Source: Reticulitermes speratus
Taxonomy: Eukaryota > Arthropoda > Insecta > Blattodea > Rhinotermitidae
Assembly: GCA_021186555.1 (NCBI GenBank)
Contig: JAJKFL010000004.1
Coordinates: 19,062,406 to 19,126,405 of the forward strand
Direction: 5' to 3'
DNA length: 64,000 bases
This document shows, one piece after another, positions 34,940 through 45,735 of the stretch (position 1 is its first letter; each line of letters begins with the position of its first letter). The notes beneath the pieces are model-generated. The model saw nothing but the letters and a program-made list of their open reading frames with translations, was not told the origin of the DNA and ran no database searches. Made by a program: the position numbers and the translations under genes.

Positions 34940-35918
34940 ATGTTTAAAAGTGGCCCAAAGAGTCCCACAGAGTGATAGGTGGAGATATCATTCAACGCCT
35001 TTTGGCACTGCCTTATGTGGATGTTGCTACGTACCTCCTCTTTCGTGTACCACACACTTATAATGGAAATGACATTTTGCCAGCACATGGTTCATCTACC
35101 CTGATTATGGAGGCAACAGAATCCTTATACCAGACTACACGGCGTCATATCCCAGGAGACGGCAGTCTTGAAATCCTTTCTGTACCTGCCCTGCCTGAGA
35201 GCAGAACCAGGATACGTCTGTTCACAGAGCTGTATGCTCTTCTGTTCGCGTGACTCAAGCTGCCGTTTGTGTTACGGGGCAGGATATATGACTGTACAGC
35301 CTGCGCTGAGATTTAATCCTATCCGCAACCTATCACCACTGTCTCCATGCATCTCCACAAATCTCAAGTTTTCTTTTTTATCGAGAGAAACAGAGCCAGA
35401 TGCGAACAATTCTCTTCCGCGAGTGGGAGTTGAGACAATGGAAATGGGATCCAAGGGGCTATTTTGTTGTTTTCCACGTGCCGCTACTTCCTTGTACCAC
35501 ACTTTTAAAATGGGTGTGGCGATGTGCCAGAGTACGGTCGAGGTAATTATGCTTGAACGGTCGACGAGCCCCCGCTCTCTTAATGCACTGTTATTGCAAC
35601 TCATTGACGCTATCACCCATCAAGTTTAATTGCGCGATAACACGTCTGACCGTATTCCGGGAGCACTCTACTTGAACCTGGAATGAAGCAAGAACGACAG
35701 TGAATTATATCTGTAGTGTGTAGTGGCCGGTTACACAGGCTATCCTAGCCGATATATGACTCGGAGCAATGCTTAAATAATTTATTGGAAAGAAGTGATT
35801 GACTAACAGATTCAGTTATTCTTCGTACTCACCATTCCATCAGATTAGTCAACACTGTTAATAATAGGCCATTCCTATTGGGACCAAGGCCCCTGTAGTC
35901 TTCAATAGTTCAAGATAA
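34940..35918. other. Region with unidentified overlapping open frames
   Basis: Contains a 153-codon + frame (35168-35629) and a 114-codon minus frame (35272-35616). Neither resembles a family I know, and both being open points to a GC-richer transposon remnant. A family E end block (ccagactacacggcgtcata) occurs at about 35132-35151, without its partner nearby. Confidence 0.35.
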
Positions 35919-36079
35919 CGACCTTCTGGGATATGACACCTTGTAGTTTGGTAACTGTGTATCAACGATTCGCAGGGACCTGCTCTGGCCCTCTTCATGG
36001 CGAAACAGTGGTGGCAGGTTCCTCCGAAACGTTGGTGGCCGTATACCAAACACACTGCGTCAAATCCCAGAAGATCATA
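35919..36079. repeat. Family E palindrome, copy 3
   Basis: Left end ttctgggatatgacacc...gtttggta and right end taccaaacacactgcgtcaa...cccagaa are inverted copies. The centre carries ggttcctccgaaacgttggt. This is the best-preserved pair of family E ends in the window. Confidence 0.65.
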
Positions 36080-36185
36080 TTATCAGTACCGCTACGATAC
36101 CCTCAAATCTCGCAGTAGTTAGAAACTTACGTAACACCAACAAATACACTATTCTATATTTATTCGTACTATCTTTCACATAACT

Positions 36186-36226
36186 GCTACATGTTTCGGC
36201 GTTATATCACGCCATATTCAGGGACC
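36186..36226 (-). ncRNA. Hammerhead-like motif, left arm, core mutated
   Basis: On the minus strand stem II GGCGT/ACGCC, GAAA (36194-36197 on +) and ACATGTA are intact, but the core reads CTGAATA (36215-36221 on +). The essential G8 is replaced, so activity should be lost, unlike the right-arm copy. Confidence 0.55.
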
Positions 36227-36251
36227 TGGTACCAAAGTTTCTGTAAAACTT

Positions 36252-36509
36252 TTTTTTTTCAATGGCTCGACAACCCTAGTGGGCCTAGGCCTCCTCATTG
36301 TCGAGGCTTCGCAATCACACTCAGACAGACCACACTCGGTAGGACTCCCCTGGAGGAGTGATCAGCCCGTCGCAGAAATCTTTAGCTGACAACACGAACA
36401 CTCACAAGAGACAGACATCCATGCCCCCGACGGGATTAGAACCCACAATCCCAGCAAGCGAGCGGCCGCAGACCCACGCCTTAGACCGCGCGGCCACTGG
36501 GATCGGCTC
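36252..36509 (-). repeat. SINE family A, copy 3, inserted in the PLE arm
   Basis: Full-length minus-strand copy. The A-tail appears as a T-run at 36252-36259, the B box as ggattagaacc (36434-36444, one change from consensus) and the 5' end as ...gggatcggc. Target duplications are CTGTAAAACTT (36241-36251) and CTATAAAACTT (36510-36520), 10 of 11 matching. The other arm has a single uninterrupted site at 37847-37857. Confidence 0.95.
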
Positions 36510-36921
36510 CTATAAAACTTACAGCAATAAAACATGTCACAACAGGCGTACATACGTTGTGATATCAACAGTGCAGAATATTACATGTTTTTAATTAAAA
36601 GAGTGTACGTAAATGTAATAATGTTAAAGAAAATGCAATACACTTTGTTTGTTAAAATCGTTAAAAATTATATATGTTAACGTTGTAATTAAATCTTTGC
36701 GTGCAGACATCTGTTCTTCTTTGATCCAATTTGGATCCCGTCCTATAAAATATGAATAATAATCTTAAATTATTATAAAAACGTCTTAAGTATATAAACA
36801 TGATACATTTCTCAACCGTACTTACAGTATGTTGTGTATTGCACGGCGTGTAGTGGGAGACTGTGAGCGGAGTTGTGTATCATTCTAGGTTTATCGATCG
36901 GAACTGTGTTCGTGCTTCGTG

Positions 36922-37250
36922 TTATAGCATTTCTTGTGCAATAGGAAAAAGCGGGTTAAGGTCAGGGATGTTTTGTTCTTCAATCAGTAGTCCTGTCTGC
37001 TGGTAAATCTGTATATAGACGTTTTCCCAGCTATTGAGTCGTGAACCTTTTTCACATGATTTAATCAGTGTCATGGTATTTTGCATGGTTCCATACTCGT
37101 GTCTGTTGTCCAATATATGCAGAGCGTAAGCTGATTTGGGATTGTTGGTTCTTATAGTCTATTATGTTCGGAAAACCTGGCCTAGAGAGAGCTACCTGTC
37201 TGATCTATGTCTGACCTTGTACGGGTTTGACACTTCAATTCGTAAACTCT
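36922..37250 (-). pseudogene. GIY-YIG endonuclease domain of a Penelope-like element, broken
   Basis: At 37191-37250 the minus strand reads RVYELKCQTRTRSDIDQTGS, matching the GIY...C..C...YIGQTGR pattern of PLE endonucleases with YIG decayed to DID. It continues as ARFSEH and LDNRHEYG after two stops and a frame change. The last 63 codons (36922-37113) give KGSRLNSWENVYIQIYQQTG, LLIEEQNIPDLNPLFPIAQ, which fits the family's conserved end with its essential-type Glu in the WEN block. The first GIY segment is missing or unrecognisable. The same C-terminus is repeated on the + strand in the right arm (about 37314-37440), where 7 bases are deleted. Confidence 0.72.
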
Positions 37251-37870
37251 ATTATTTGTGAACAAATATTGAATTTCGCTCCGTGTTCGTAATTTATTGA
37301 ACAGTAGTGTTGGTCATGTGAAAAAGGCTCAATAGCTGGGAAAACGTCTATATAGAGATTTACAAGCAGACAGGACTACTGATTGAAGAACAAAACATCC
37401 CTGACCTTAACCCGCTTTTTCCTACTGCCAAGAAATGCTATAACACGAAGCACAAACACAGCTCCAATCGATAAACCTAGAATGATACACAACTCCGCTC
37501 ACAGTCTCCCACTACACGCCGTGCAATACACACCATACACTGTAAGCACGGTTGAGAAATGTATCATGTTAGAAACCTAAAGACGTTTTTATGTAGAACT
37601 TACGAATATTATTCATATTTTACAGGATGGGATCCAAATTGGATCAAACAAGAACAGATATCTGTACGCAAATATTTAGTTACAACGTTAACATGTATAA
37701 TTTTTAACGATTTTAACAAACAAAGTGTATTGCATTTTCATGAACATTATTACATTTACATACACTCTTTTAATTAAAAACATGTAATATTCTGCACTGT
37801 TGATATCACAACGTATGTACGCCTGTTGTGACATGTTTTATTGCTTAAGTTTTATAGAAACTTTAGTGCC

Positions 37871-37916
37871 AGTTTCCTGAAGATGGCGTGATATAATGCC
37901 GAAACATGTAGGAGCT
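37871..37916 (+). ncRNA. Hammerhead-like ribozyme motif, right arm
   Basis: CTGAAGA (37877-37883), an unpaired T, stem II GGCGT/ATGCC with one wobble, GAAA (37901-37904), ACATGT stem III, TA (37909-37910), and stem I GTTTC/GGAGC using wobbles. The core satisfies CUGANGA...GAAA. Confidence 0.62.
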
Positions 37917-37952
37917 ATGTAAAAGACAGTACGAACAAGTATAGAATAGTGC

Positions 37953-38256
37953 CAAATTTCACAGCTGCCAATAATTTTAAATATTTTAAATAATTTTTAA
38001 ACCTTTTAATCCAAAAAGGAAAACAAACGTACTTATACATTTTAACCACTGAAGTAAAAAAATGCTACATGTTTTTATAGTGAACATATTTCATCTCGTT
38101 TTAACATTGAATGTGAACCAACTACTATAGTGGATGTGTAATATGTGTTTATATACTTTGATCCCCCTGATGATGACTAATAAGTAGTCGAAACATATGT
38201 AGGGGTATATACGAACAAAATTGTAGTGCATGTGTTGGTTAAAATAAAAGCTATTA
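37953..38256 (+). mobile_element. 304-bp hammerhead-bearing insertion with 13-bp target duplication
   Basis: TATAGAATAGTGC occurs at 37940-37952 and again at 38257-38269. The right arm of the surrounding PLE resumes exactly after the second copy, so the insert boundaries are defined by both the duplication and the arm alignment. The insert is non-coding and AT-rich. Its 3' part has the hammerhead-like motif (38163-38205), then gtgcatgtgttggtt and aaaataaaagctatta. It behaves like a small non-autonomous retroelement of the same tail family. Confidence 0.88.
38163..38205 (+). ncRNA. Hammerhead-like ribozyme motif in the 304-bp insert
   Basis: CTGATGA (38167-38173), an unpaired T, stem II GACTA/TAGTC, GAAA (38190-38193), stem III ACA/TGT, TA (38200-38201), and stem I CCCC/GGGG (38163-38166 with 38202-38205). 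All core positions are conserved. Confidence 0.66.
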
Positions 38257-38469
38257 TATAGAATAGTGCATGTGTTGGTGTTACATAAGTTTCTAACTTT
38301 GTCACAATGCACGGAATAAAGAAAGTAAAACTCGTAGTAGTTATCTGTTGCCATTCGACATCGTACATTACACATTGCATAGTAAAAGTAGGGTCGCTAA
38401 AAGACATGTGAATCTATCCCAAACATTATCATCAACATTACAGCGTATAAATTAAAGAAATTTAAACTT

Positions 38470-38752
38470 AAAGGTAAAGGTAAATTCACCCTAGAACAGG
38501 CCATGAAGGCCCAGGAGGGAGTAGAGGTATAGCTTATTCTTTCTTTAACCTCGGCGATAGATGGGGGTGGGTGGTCAACGCCACGCCCCGGCCGCATTAC
38601 CCCCGGGAAGGAGACCCGATACCCATTTTACGGAGGCTTGGTGGGCCCCGGAGACCGGTGAGGAAAATCTCGCCCCCACCGGGATTCGATCCCCGGACCC
38701 TCCAGTTCGTAGCGAGTCGCTATACCGACTACGGTATTCCGGCTACCTCAGT
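38470..38752 (-). repeat. SINE family C, copy 4
   Basis: The best-preserved minus-strand copy. The head is at the right (tataccgactacggtattcc), and the B box is seen on + as ggattcgatcc (38682-38692). The body includes gggtggtcaacgccacgccc and the left end gtaaaggtaaattcaccct. No target duplication recognised. Confidence 0.85.
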
Positions 38753-39709
38753 AATGTGTTTTAGTCATGTCATTTAAACGGTATTTTCAAGAAATTCTCC
38801 AAGTTACTCCCTGCATTATCACTTTATCTTAAACAATTGCAACTGTTGTACTTGGCAAGAGTCGAGTATCCATTACATCTTACTTCGTGGTTGGAACTGG
38901 GTTCCTAAAGTTAAGTTTACAACATCTGAGGGGAAACTTCCGTACTTGACAAAATTGCGTAGCCATGAATTATTTGAAAACTCTACCTCTAGTTTCCTCT
39001 AGGCCCAGTTTCTCGATAACCGAGTTCTAAACTTGGTGAAGTCTGGCTCCCACCTGGATATAGGATGAGACTTTACTTGTGGTGGAAGTTTGAGGAAGCG
39101 CGGTGTTATCTGCAGTCATCACTAATACCATACCTCGCCGCAAAACCACGAGAATTGCTCGCGTGCGCTGTGAAACATGATAGATAAACGCCGTACTGTA
39201 TACTGCTGTGCAGGGTGACATGTCTGTTGCTTAGGTGCTTTACGGCACTGTTTCAGCTGCTTGTGTCTGTTTAAAGTCGAATCAGGCAGTATTGTCCATT
39301 AATCTGTAGACGTGTGGTAGTAGATGCCTTTTTTAAGTGTGTTATTTAACTATGCTGCCAATTGCCGAGATTATATAGTGTCAGTGACAGATAAATTAAT
39401 GAATGTGGAGCACCGGTGGGTGATACTGCCAGCGAAAACTAAAGCGCTCGAAGAAAACCGTGTGTCAGTGTAATTTTGTCCACCACAAATTCCACACAGA
39501 CTGGCCTCCGCGGTGTAAGACTGGCGACTAAAACGTGAGGCATGGCACGGTCGGTGAGAAGATGGTCATGGCCTGTTTTAGAATGTTTTAACAGCTTCAC
39601 TTATGTGTAGTGTTTGTTAGGCACTCATGAGATCTCCGATCGGATCTCGGCCGATTATCGTGGACTTTGTAAATTTACGAATGGCGGAACCTAACTTCGT
39701 CGTGGCTAT
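38753..39709. other. Unassigned region
   Basis: Nothing supported. Confidence 0.4.
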
Positions 39710-40160
39710 CCGTATTCTGCTAGCATGTAAGAGCTCGGCTACCGTTGGATCGATTTTCATGAAATTTTGTATTAGGGATTCTTACTAACATAAAAAAGTA
39801 AATGTCGCCCTAAAACAGGCTGTGATGGTCCAGAGGGGGAGTAGAGGTATAGCTCTACTCTTCCTGTAACCTTGGCTCTAATGGGGTAGGTGGTCAACGC
39901 CACACTCCGTCCGCTTTACCCCTGGGAAAGAGATTTTGCTAACATATTTTGACAAATTCAACTTTTGTTAAAACTGACAAATTACCAGACACTTTTTATG
40001 AAGAACTACCGAAATATATGACGGGTTTAATTTGTGGCTGAATTCTTCTCGCATTAAAAAACGATAGAGTAATAAGTTGTAGAGAAACAAAACATATTTT
40101 GTGTCATATACATTTTCCGAAAATCGCGCTGTTTACGAGATAATTACAATGCACATGGCA
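39710..40160 (+). repeat. Dispersed repeat family D, copy 2 (interrupted)
   Basis: Matches copy 1 before (gagctcggctaccgttgg, tcatgaaattttgtatt) and after (gctgaattcttctcgcat, ttttccgaaaatcgcgctg) a SINE at 39793-39938. Confidence 0.75.
39793..39938 (-). repeat. SINE family C, copy 5, nested in repeat D
   Basis: Only the SINE 3' portion (ctgtgatggtccagagggg, gtagaggtatagctctact, ggtggtcaacgccacactcc). CTAACATA at 39785-39792 and 39939-39946 is an 8-bp target duplication, so this is a 5'-truncated insertion into an existing repeat D copy. Confidence 0.85.
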
Positions 40161-42329
40161 GAAACAGAGAGTCAGAAGAAATATTTCACGATCTGAATAC
40201 AATAGGGTGCCACATAGATGTGATTTGTGTGCCAGATACTGACGGAAAAAAATACAAACATACAGGTATATCTGGGGTCAAAAGTACGAACACCGAGACA
40301 TTTCTCAACGAATTAACTCTTATTACGATCTGTTTAGTCTTCATTGTACGTGGGCAATAGGCCATTAACGAGCTAACCCTCTTTTGTTCCGATGCGTTGT
40401 TTGCATTCTGTGAATGGTGGTATGATCTGTAGAAGTATACGTGCGAAGAGACAGATGTGTAGAATTATTACAACTGTACAAACTAATTGGACAAATCAGA
40501 ATGCAAAGGTCCGAACGCGCATCATTTTTACGTTATAGTACATTTCCTATCTCGTTTATTGTAGTTTCTCATTATAGCTAAACATATCTGTAACCTAGAA
40601 ACATGCCTTGCGAATCTTTCAAAACAATTATGAAGACTTTTTCACAGCCATATAAAAGTCTTCTATGTGCAGTGTTTTGCCAAAATCGCGAAACTTAATG
40701 TTTTTTGGTGTCGTGCGCAATTTCGGCAATGTAGACCTACAGGTCGTTTACTGGTGGAAGGGGGGGGGGGCGGGAGGTTGAATTGGGTGTTGAAGAGTGT
40801 GTAGTGGCGCTAGATAAAGTGCACTTAACGATTAAGATAAGAACCAGTTTCAGGCGGATGGGATACAGACGTGGAAATAAACGAATTAATCTCTTTTGCA
40901 GTAAGCGGAATAAATATACCAAATTGTTAATCTGCTTACAATTAATACTGTCCTAACTTAGCAGTTCTCGTTAAAACTACCCATTTAATTATTATAATGT
41001 CCACGTAGTTTATTTTAAACACATTTGTAACACATTCTGTAGTCCAGTGTGTTAATTTAAAACTCGTAGGTTCTTCGTGGTTTAAAAAAAAATATCGCCG
41101 AGGAGAATTCCCCCACATTGCGCATAGCCTTTTCGAGTTACGTCTTTTCACGAATAATTTAATGTATTAAAATTTACAGTCCCTGTTGAGTAAAAGTTTA
41201 ATCTCGTCCCGAGGCTCGAAAAATTACGTCGCTTCCAATTAATTAAATTTTGTCACATAAAGGGCACGGATGTCTGTGCCTTGTTCAATGGATTCGAAAA
41301 TTTGCCCCAGATGTTTCTGTTACAGCACAAAATGGGGATACTCAAAAGAGAAGGAAAATGGTAGGAATGTTGGTTTGTCACCCAAACATATGATCTACCT
41401 TCCTTCGTCTCCGACTGAGCATGCCTTTCTCATTAAGCTGTTGACATTCCCCCCCCCCCCCCCCCCCCCCCCCCGTAGCATCATTCTCGGTACACCATCT
41501 TGACTGACCATTTACAAATTCCAAAATTCACATTTCAGAAAACATAATCCTGTTCAGAATATCAGAGTAAATGAGGACTGCGGTGTTTACCACAGTAGAA
41601 TATATTACAATTAAACGTCTCTTGCTTCCCTTAATATTGTAAAACACACAGTTTGTAGCTCATTTAAATTAACCTCTTTGATACTGGGATTTTTAGACTT
41701 GCTGATAGACTATTGGCTTCTAAAAAGGGGGTTAGGTAACAGTTCAGAGTGTGCTATGTTTTACTAACCCGCCGAAGGCATAACACAGTGTCACTATTTA
41801 CCATTTTGCTTGGTAGGGCAATTTATCTCAATTGGTCGGGTTAGTGTGTCAACGTGTTTGCGTACGGAGGCAAACTTGCAATTTTAAAGAGGGCAGTTGT
41901 CTAAAAATAGAAAGATGCCATTTTATTATACAATTGGTATCTTGAACAAGATGGGCTCGTTTACATGATTTGGGTTATTTATCTTTTCAAGTTTGATTCT
42001 GTTTTTTATGTTAGACTTGATATTTTCATTTGCCTATTTCAGGACCAACGCATTGCCATTGTATTTGCTTGAATGATTTGGACTGTGTCACTTCTCAAAT
42101 AGGCCTATGCTATTACTCAGGGTGTTATAGGCCGGTGCCTAATTTTGAAATTGTGCTACTGTGAGTAGTTAGCTTTTCAAATTAGGATTTACGTTTGTGT
42201 TCGGAGGGTGGCCTACTAGGTGCAAATGTCGGTAAGATTACCGACTATGCGCTCTGAGGATTTCTATCACAAATAGGTGCGTCACTTGAGCATTTGTGTA
42301 TGATTTATTTAACCAAATTTTCGGTAGCT
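40161..42329. other. Unassigned region with homopolymer runs
   Basis: G-run at about 40761-40770 and C26 at 41449-41474. No genes supported. Confidence 0.45.
41449..41474. repeat. Poly-C tract (C26)
   Basis: Uninterrupted run of 26 C, the longest homopolymer in the window. Its length is likely unreliable in any assembly. Confidence 0.95.
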
Positions 42330-42540
42330 CAGACTATATGCGTCGAATGGTTTGATAATCAGCGAAGAATGAATTGGGAACGACGTAGACGAAAGCGGTC
42401 GCGTAGTAATATAAGACGCGACCCCGGAATTTACGTGGAGAAACTGAGGAAAACCGCGAAAACCATAGTGAAAATAGCTGATGTTCCGACGGATATATGA
42501 ACCGGCTCTCCCTCGAAGTCAGGTGATCTTATCGTTTAAG
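42330..42540 (+). repeat. Dispersed repeat family F, copy 1
   Basis: A frame reading RDPGIYVEKLRKTAKTIVKI corresponds, in diverged form, to the translated minus-strand repeat at 45.5 kb (PKYFSNSLEIMKKTMKT). Both resemble a dispersed insect repeat that is often mis-annotated as protein. No terminal features found. Confidence 0.45.
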
Positions 42541-43589
42541 GTTTTCCCACTAACAACATTTTGAGTGCGTTTCTTATCGCTCACGTGCTTGCCACATGCC
42601 TCTCCCATGTCATCCTCATAGATCTGTTTATCGTAGTTATATCCAGTGAATAGTAGAAACTGTGAAGCTCTTTATAATAAATTTTTATCGATCATCCTCT
42701 TACGTCCTTTCTAGGTTTCCATTCTCCTAACTTAGATTAGATTACATAACGTCGCCAGAGATACATACACAGCAGGTAACTCAAGAAGTATCCTTCACCT
42801 GACAGTATTTGGTGAATCGAAATATGAATTGAGATTTCAGTGCCTAAACTTTATTGCACTCTGTTAACTGGAATAATGCCAATAGTTGGCACAATGTTGT
42901 TAAATTATTAGAGGGATTTTTCACTTTGACACTTAGCAGACTACAGGCGAGTCTGATTCAGCATCATGCCGTTAACATGAATGGAGAGTTAAATGCCGGC
43001 TGTTTTGTGCCAGTCGGTTAGGTTATTTTCGTATTTATTAGCTTGCAGAAGACTGGTAAAACCTGTTACCGAATTATAACATTCCCAAAGATGTTTTCTT
43101 ACCCCCCTGATGTATTAGCGGCAAGGTCGGTTTTTCTCGAATGCTTTTGTTTCATATTTTAGTGACATTTACTGCCTGTTGACCTTGCAACATCCGCATG
43201 TTCCTGACCAGCGTGAGCAGCTTATTTCCTTTCAATGGCGGAGACGTGCGTCCTCCTCCATTTATAACCATGTGAGGTTTAGCAGCTGTAAAACTTAGGC
43301 ATGAATGCGTATAATGTACCTTTAACTGACAATAAACAAGTCGAACCAGTTTCTAAATTGAAGGTGGCTTTCTTATTATAGCAGACTTACATAAGTTATC
43401 GACAAGTTATTGTGCTAACTATAATAATATACCAGGGTTGCCCAAACATTTTGCAGCACTTTGTATTCTGAGTAAAAATCAACAGGAAATGTCTGAAATC
43501 TTTTCTGTGGTTAATTTTGAATGACCCACTTGCTACTGCAACGCCGCGGAACAATAGTTTTTCTCTCGCATGCGTAGGGAGCAATCAAA
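42541..43589. other. Unassigned region
   Basis: Nothing supported. Confidence 0.4.
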
Positions 43590-44265
43590 ATTGCATGGTA
43601 TGGTGATATGCGTTTTAAACAACGGGCTATTATTGAATTTACTGTGGCAGAGAAGGAATCAGTAACGAATATTTACAAGCGCATAAAAATGTCTACGGTG
43701 TCAATGGCGTTGATGAAGGCACTGTTAGTCGTTGGGCTCATAAATTACAGGTGCTGAGAAAGGCCAAGCGGAACTCAGTGACGCGCTTTGCCCTGGGCGG
43801 TCAACAAAAGTAGTCAGTCAGATTTGCTTCAACCTGCGGATGAACTCATTTTTAACGACCAGAAAGCTTGCAACTGACCTCTCAGGATTCAAGGGAAGTG
43901 TGAAAACATTATTGATGCCTTAGGATCTTCAAAAGTGTGTGCTCATTGGGTTTCACGAAGCCTAACCGCCTATCACAAAACTGTGCAGAGAGATGTGTGT
44001 TCAGATTTGCTGATAGTGAAATCTTTTTGTCACGGATTGTCGCTGGGGATGAAACATGGATCCATAACTTTGAACCGCAGACAAAAAGACAGCCAGTGAA
44101 ATGGCATAATCCAACTTTTTCTTGGAAGAAGAAGTTTAAGGCTATTCCTTTCAGCAGGGAAAGTCATGGCCACTGTTTTCTGGGATGCTTTTAGGAATGG
44201 TTTTGGTAGACATTATGCCACGTGGTCAAACCATGAACTCAGATCTGTATATTCAAACAGCTGTT
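43590..44265 (+). pseudogene. Mariner transposase fragment, 3'-truncated
   Basis: Begins with a degenerate N-terminal domain (ttttaaacaacgggctatta, then VNGVDEGTVSRWAHKLQ-like text) and reaches RIVAGDETWIHNFEPQTKRQ, where the first catalytic Asp is intact (44048-44050). A frameshift follows at GKVMATVFWD-like sequence, and the match ends soon after the NSDLYIQT block near 44265. The second half with the other two catalytic residues is missing. No inverted repeats. It is a different lineage from the copy at 16 kb, judged by sequence. Confidence 0.78.
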
Positions 44266-44819
44266 GTTTAAAATTAGTTTTTTGTAAATAATTCTGTGTG
44301 CTTAGCGACAGTAACATAACTGGCAACCAAATTTAAATCATTCCTGATTTTCTGTCACATCCACCAATCTGCTGCACAACTAAACACTTATGTGTAAAGT
44401 GGCACAAATAAGCGAACTATAAACTTCACTGCTTTTTAAGAAGGTCATGTTAAGTGTCTGCCGAAGTTGTGAAACATAAATATTAGCCTAGGAAATAATA
44501 CAGACCTACCTACTCCACTGTAAAACTTCGTTTTTCAATTAAAACACACACCATACCTACACATCAATCAATCGCCTAATGACTTTTTTGATGAGTAGTA
44601 TTTTTTTGAGAATGGAACAAAACTTATACACACATCTTTCCTAGAATTACGAATCATCGAGAATTAAAAGCAAATGATGTAGCCTACACGGTTGTAGCTG
44701 CATTAAAAGAGTTAGAGTCACGTTTGACGGAGAGCACTTCCGGTGTACATTTTTCTGCGTTGTTTATTGCTGTATGGATGGAGCATTCTTGCCCATTGAT
44801 GTCATGGTACTAGGCAAAT

Positions 44820-45190
44820 TATTTGTAGGCGCATTTGCAGAATTGCGAAATGTGAATATTGACCTCGTCATGTCTGCCCACCTCTCCGTCCGTCCGTCTG
44901 TCCGCATGGAACAACTGGGCTCCCACGGGACGAATGTTCGTGAAATTTGATATTTGAGTATTTTTCAAAAATCTGTTGAGAAAATTCAAGTTTTATTAAA
45001 GTCTTACAAGAATAATGGATACATGTACATGTACATCTACGCACGTACATTTATGATAATATCTAGCTGAATTCTTCTTAGAATGAGAAATATTTCAGAC
45101 AAAAGTTGTAGAGAAAATAAAAACACACATTTTATGTTCAATAACGTTTTTCCGAAAATCATGCCGTTTATGAGTAAATGTGGAAAAATA
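44820..45190 (+). repeat. Dispersed repeat family D, copy 3
   Basis: Closest relative of copy 1: cctcgtcatgtctgccc, ccgcatggaacaactgggct, gctgaattcttcttagaatg and gaaaatcatgccgttta in the same order and spacing. Confidence 0.82.
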
Positions 45191-45499
45191 TGGTAGAGCG
45201 AGACACGCCACAGATGAGAATATAATACTGCGCATGCGCTTTGCGTGCTGGATAAATATGGCTACAGATACACACTCGAAATATGTAATATTTATTGCTT
45301 TTCCACTGCAACAATGGTTACACGAAAGCGCCTCAATGTTACGTGTACGTGTACGTATACGTACACTGCCTGTCATGTTACTGTACAGTTACGTAGTACG
45401 TTTAACGTTCTGAAATATGCTGTTCCAAAATTTCGTTGATAAGAATGTATTCACGTACCAACTATTTTGACTTCTGAATACGGTAGGAACGCAACAGAA

Positions 45500-45735
45500 A
45501 AAGTATTGTTTTTACATTTTTGTCTGATACGAAGATAGTCGAGCATGTCTAGATTTGTACTTGGAATGTACCCGATTCGAACTTTGAAAAGGGCACCTAG
45601 TATCTTGCTTGGTTTTCATCGTTTTCTTCATTATCTCAAGGGAATTGCTGAAGTATTTCGGATAGATCACGGCTACTTCCACACGTTTATTTACTTGCCA
45701 TTCATCATTGAAATTATACAGGTGAAATAGCATCA
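45500..45735 (-). repeat. Dispersed repeat family F, copy 2
   Basis: Minus-strand translation NDEWQVNKRVEVAVIYPKYF and SNSLEIMKKTMKTKQDTRCP matches the type at 42.3 kb. A tRNA-like agttcgaatcg lies at its core, so it may be SINE-derived. Confidence 0.45.

Larger units (their letters stand above)
36117..38298. mobile_element. Penelope-like element with long inverted terminal arms
   Basis: The left arm (36117-37059) and right arm (37314-38298) are inverted copies of about 650-700 nt once insertions are removed. Landmarks in both are gtgatatcaacagtgcagaa, ttgatccaatttggatccc, tgtagtgggagactgtgagc and cggtctg-free flanks. A 254-nt spacer lies between. The spacer and adjacent arm sequence encode a broken GIY-YIG endonuclease and its C-terminus on the minus strand, the domain that marks PLEs. 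Each arm has a hammerhead-like motif near its outer part, as known for PLEs with terminal repeats. A SINE interrupts the left arm and a 304-bp unit interrupts the right arm. No reverse transcriptase domain remains. Confidence 0.82.

Noticed and set aside
35168..35629. 153-codon plus-strand open frame, the longest in the window
   Set aside because: The opposite strand is open over the same interval, composition is Cys/Ser/Leu-rich without domain features, and it begins within a family E end block. I leave it unassigned.
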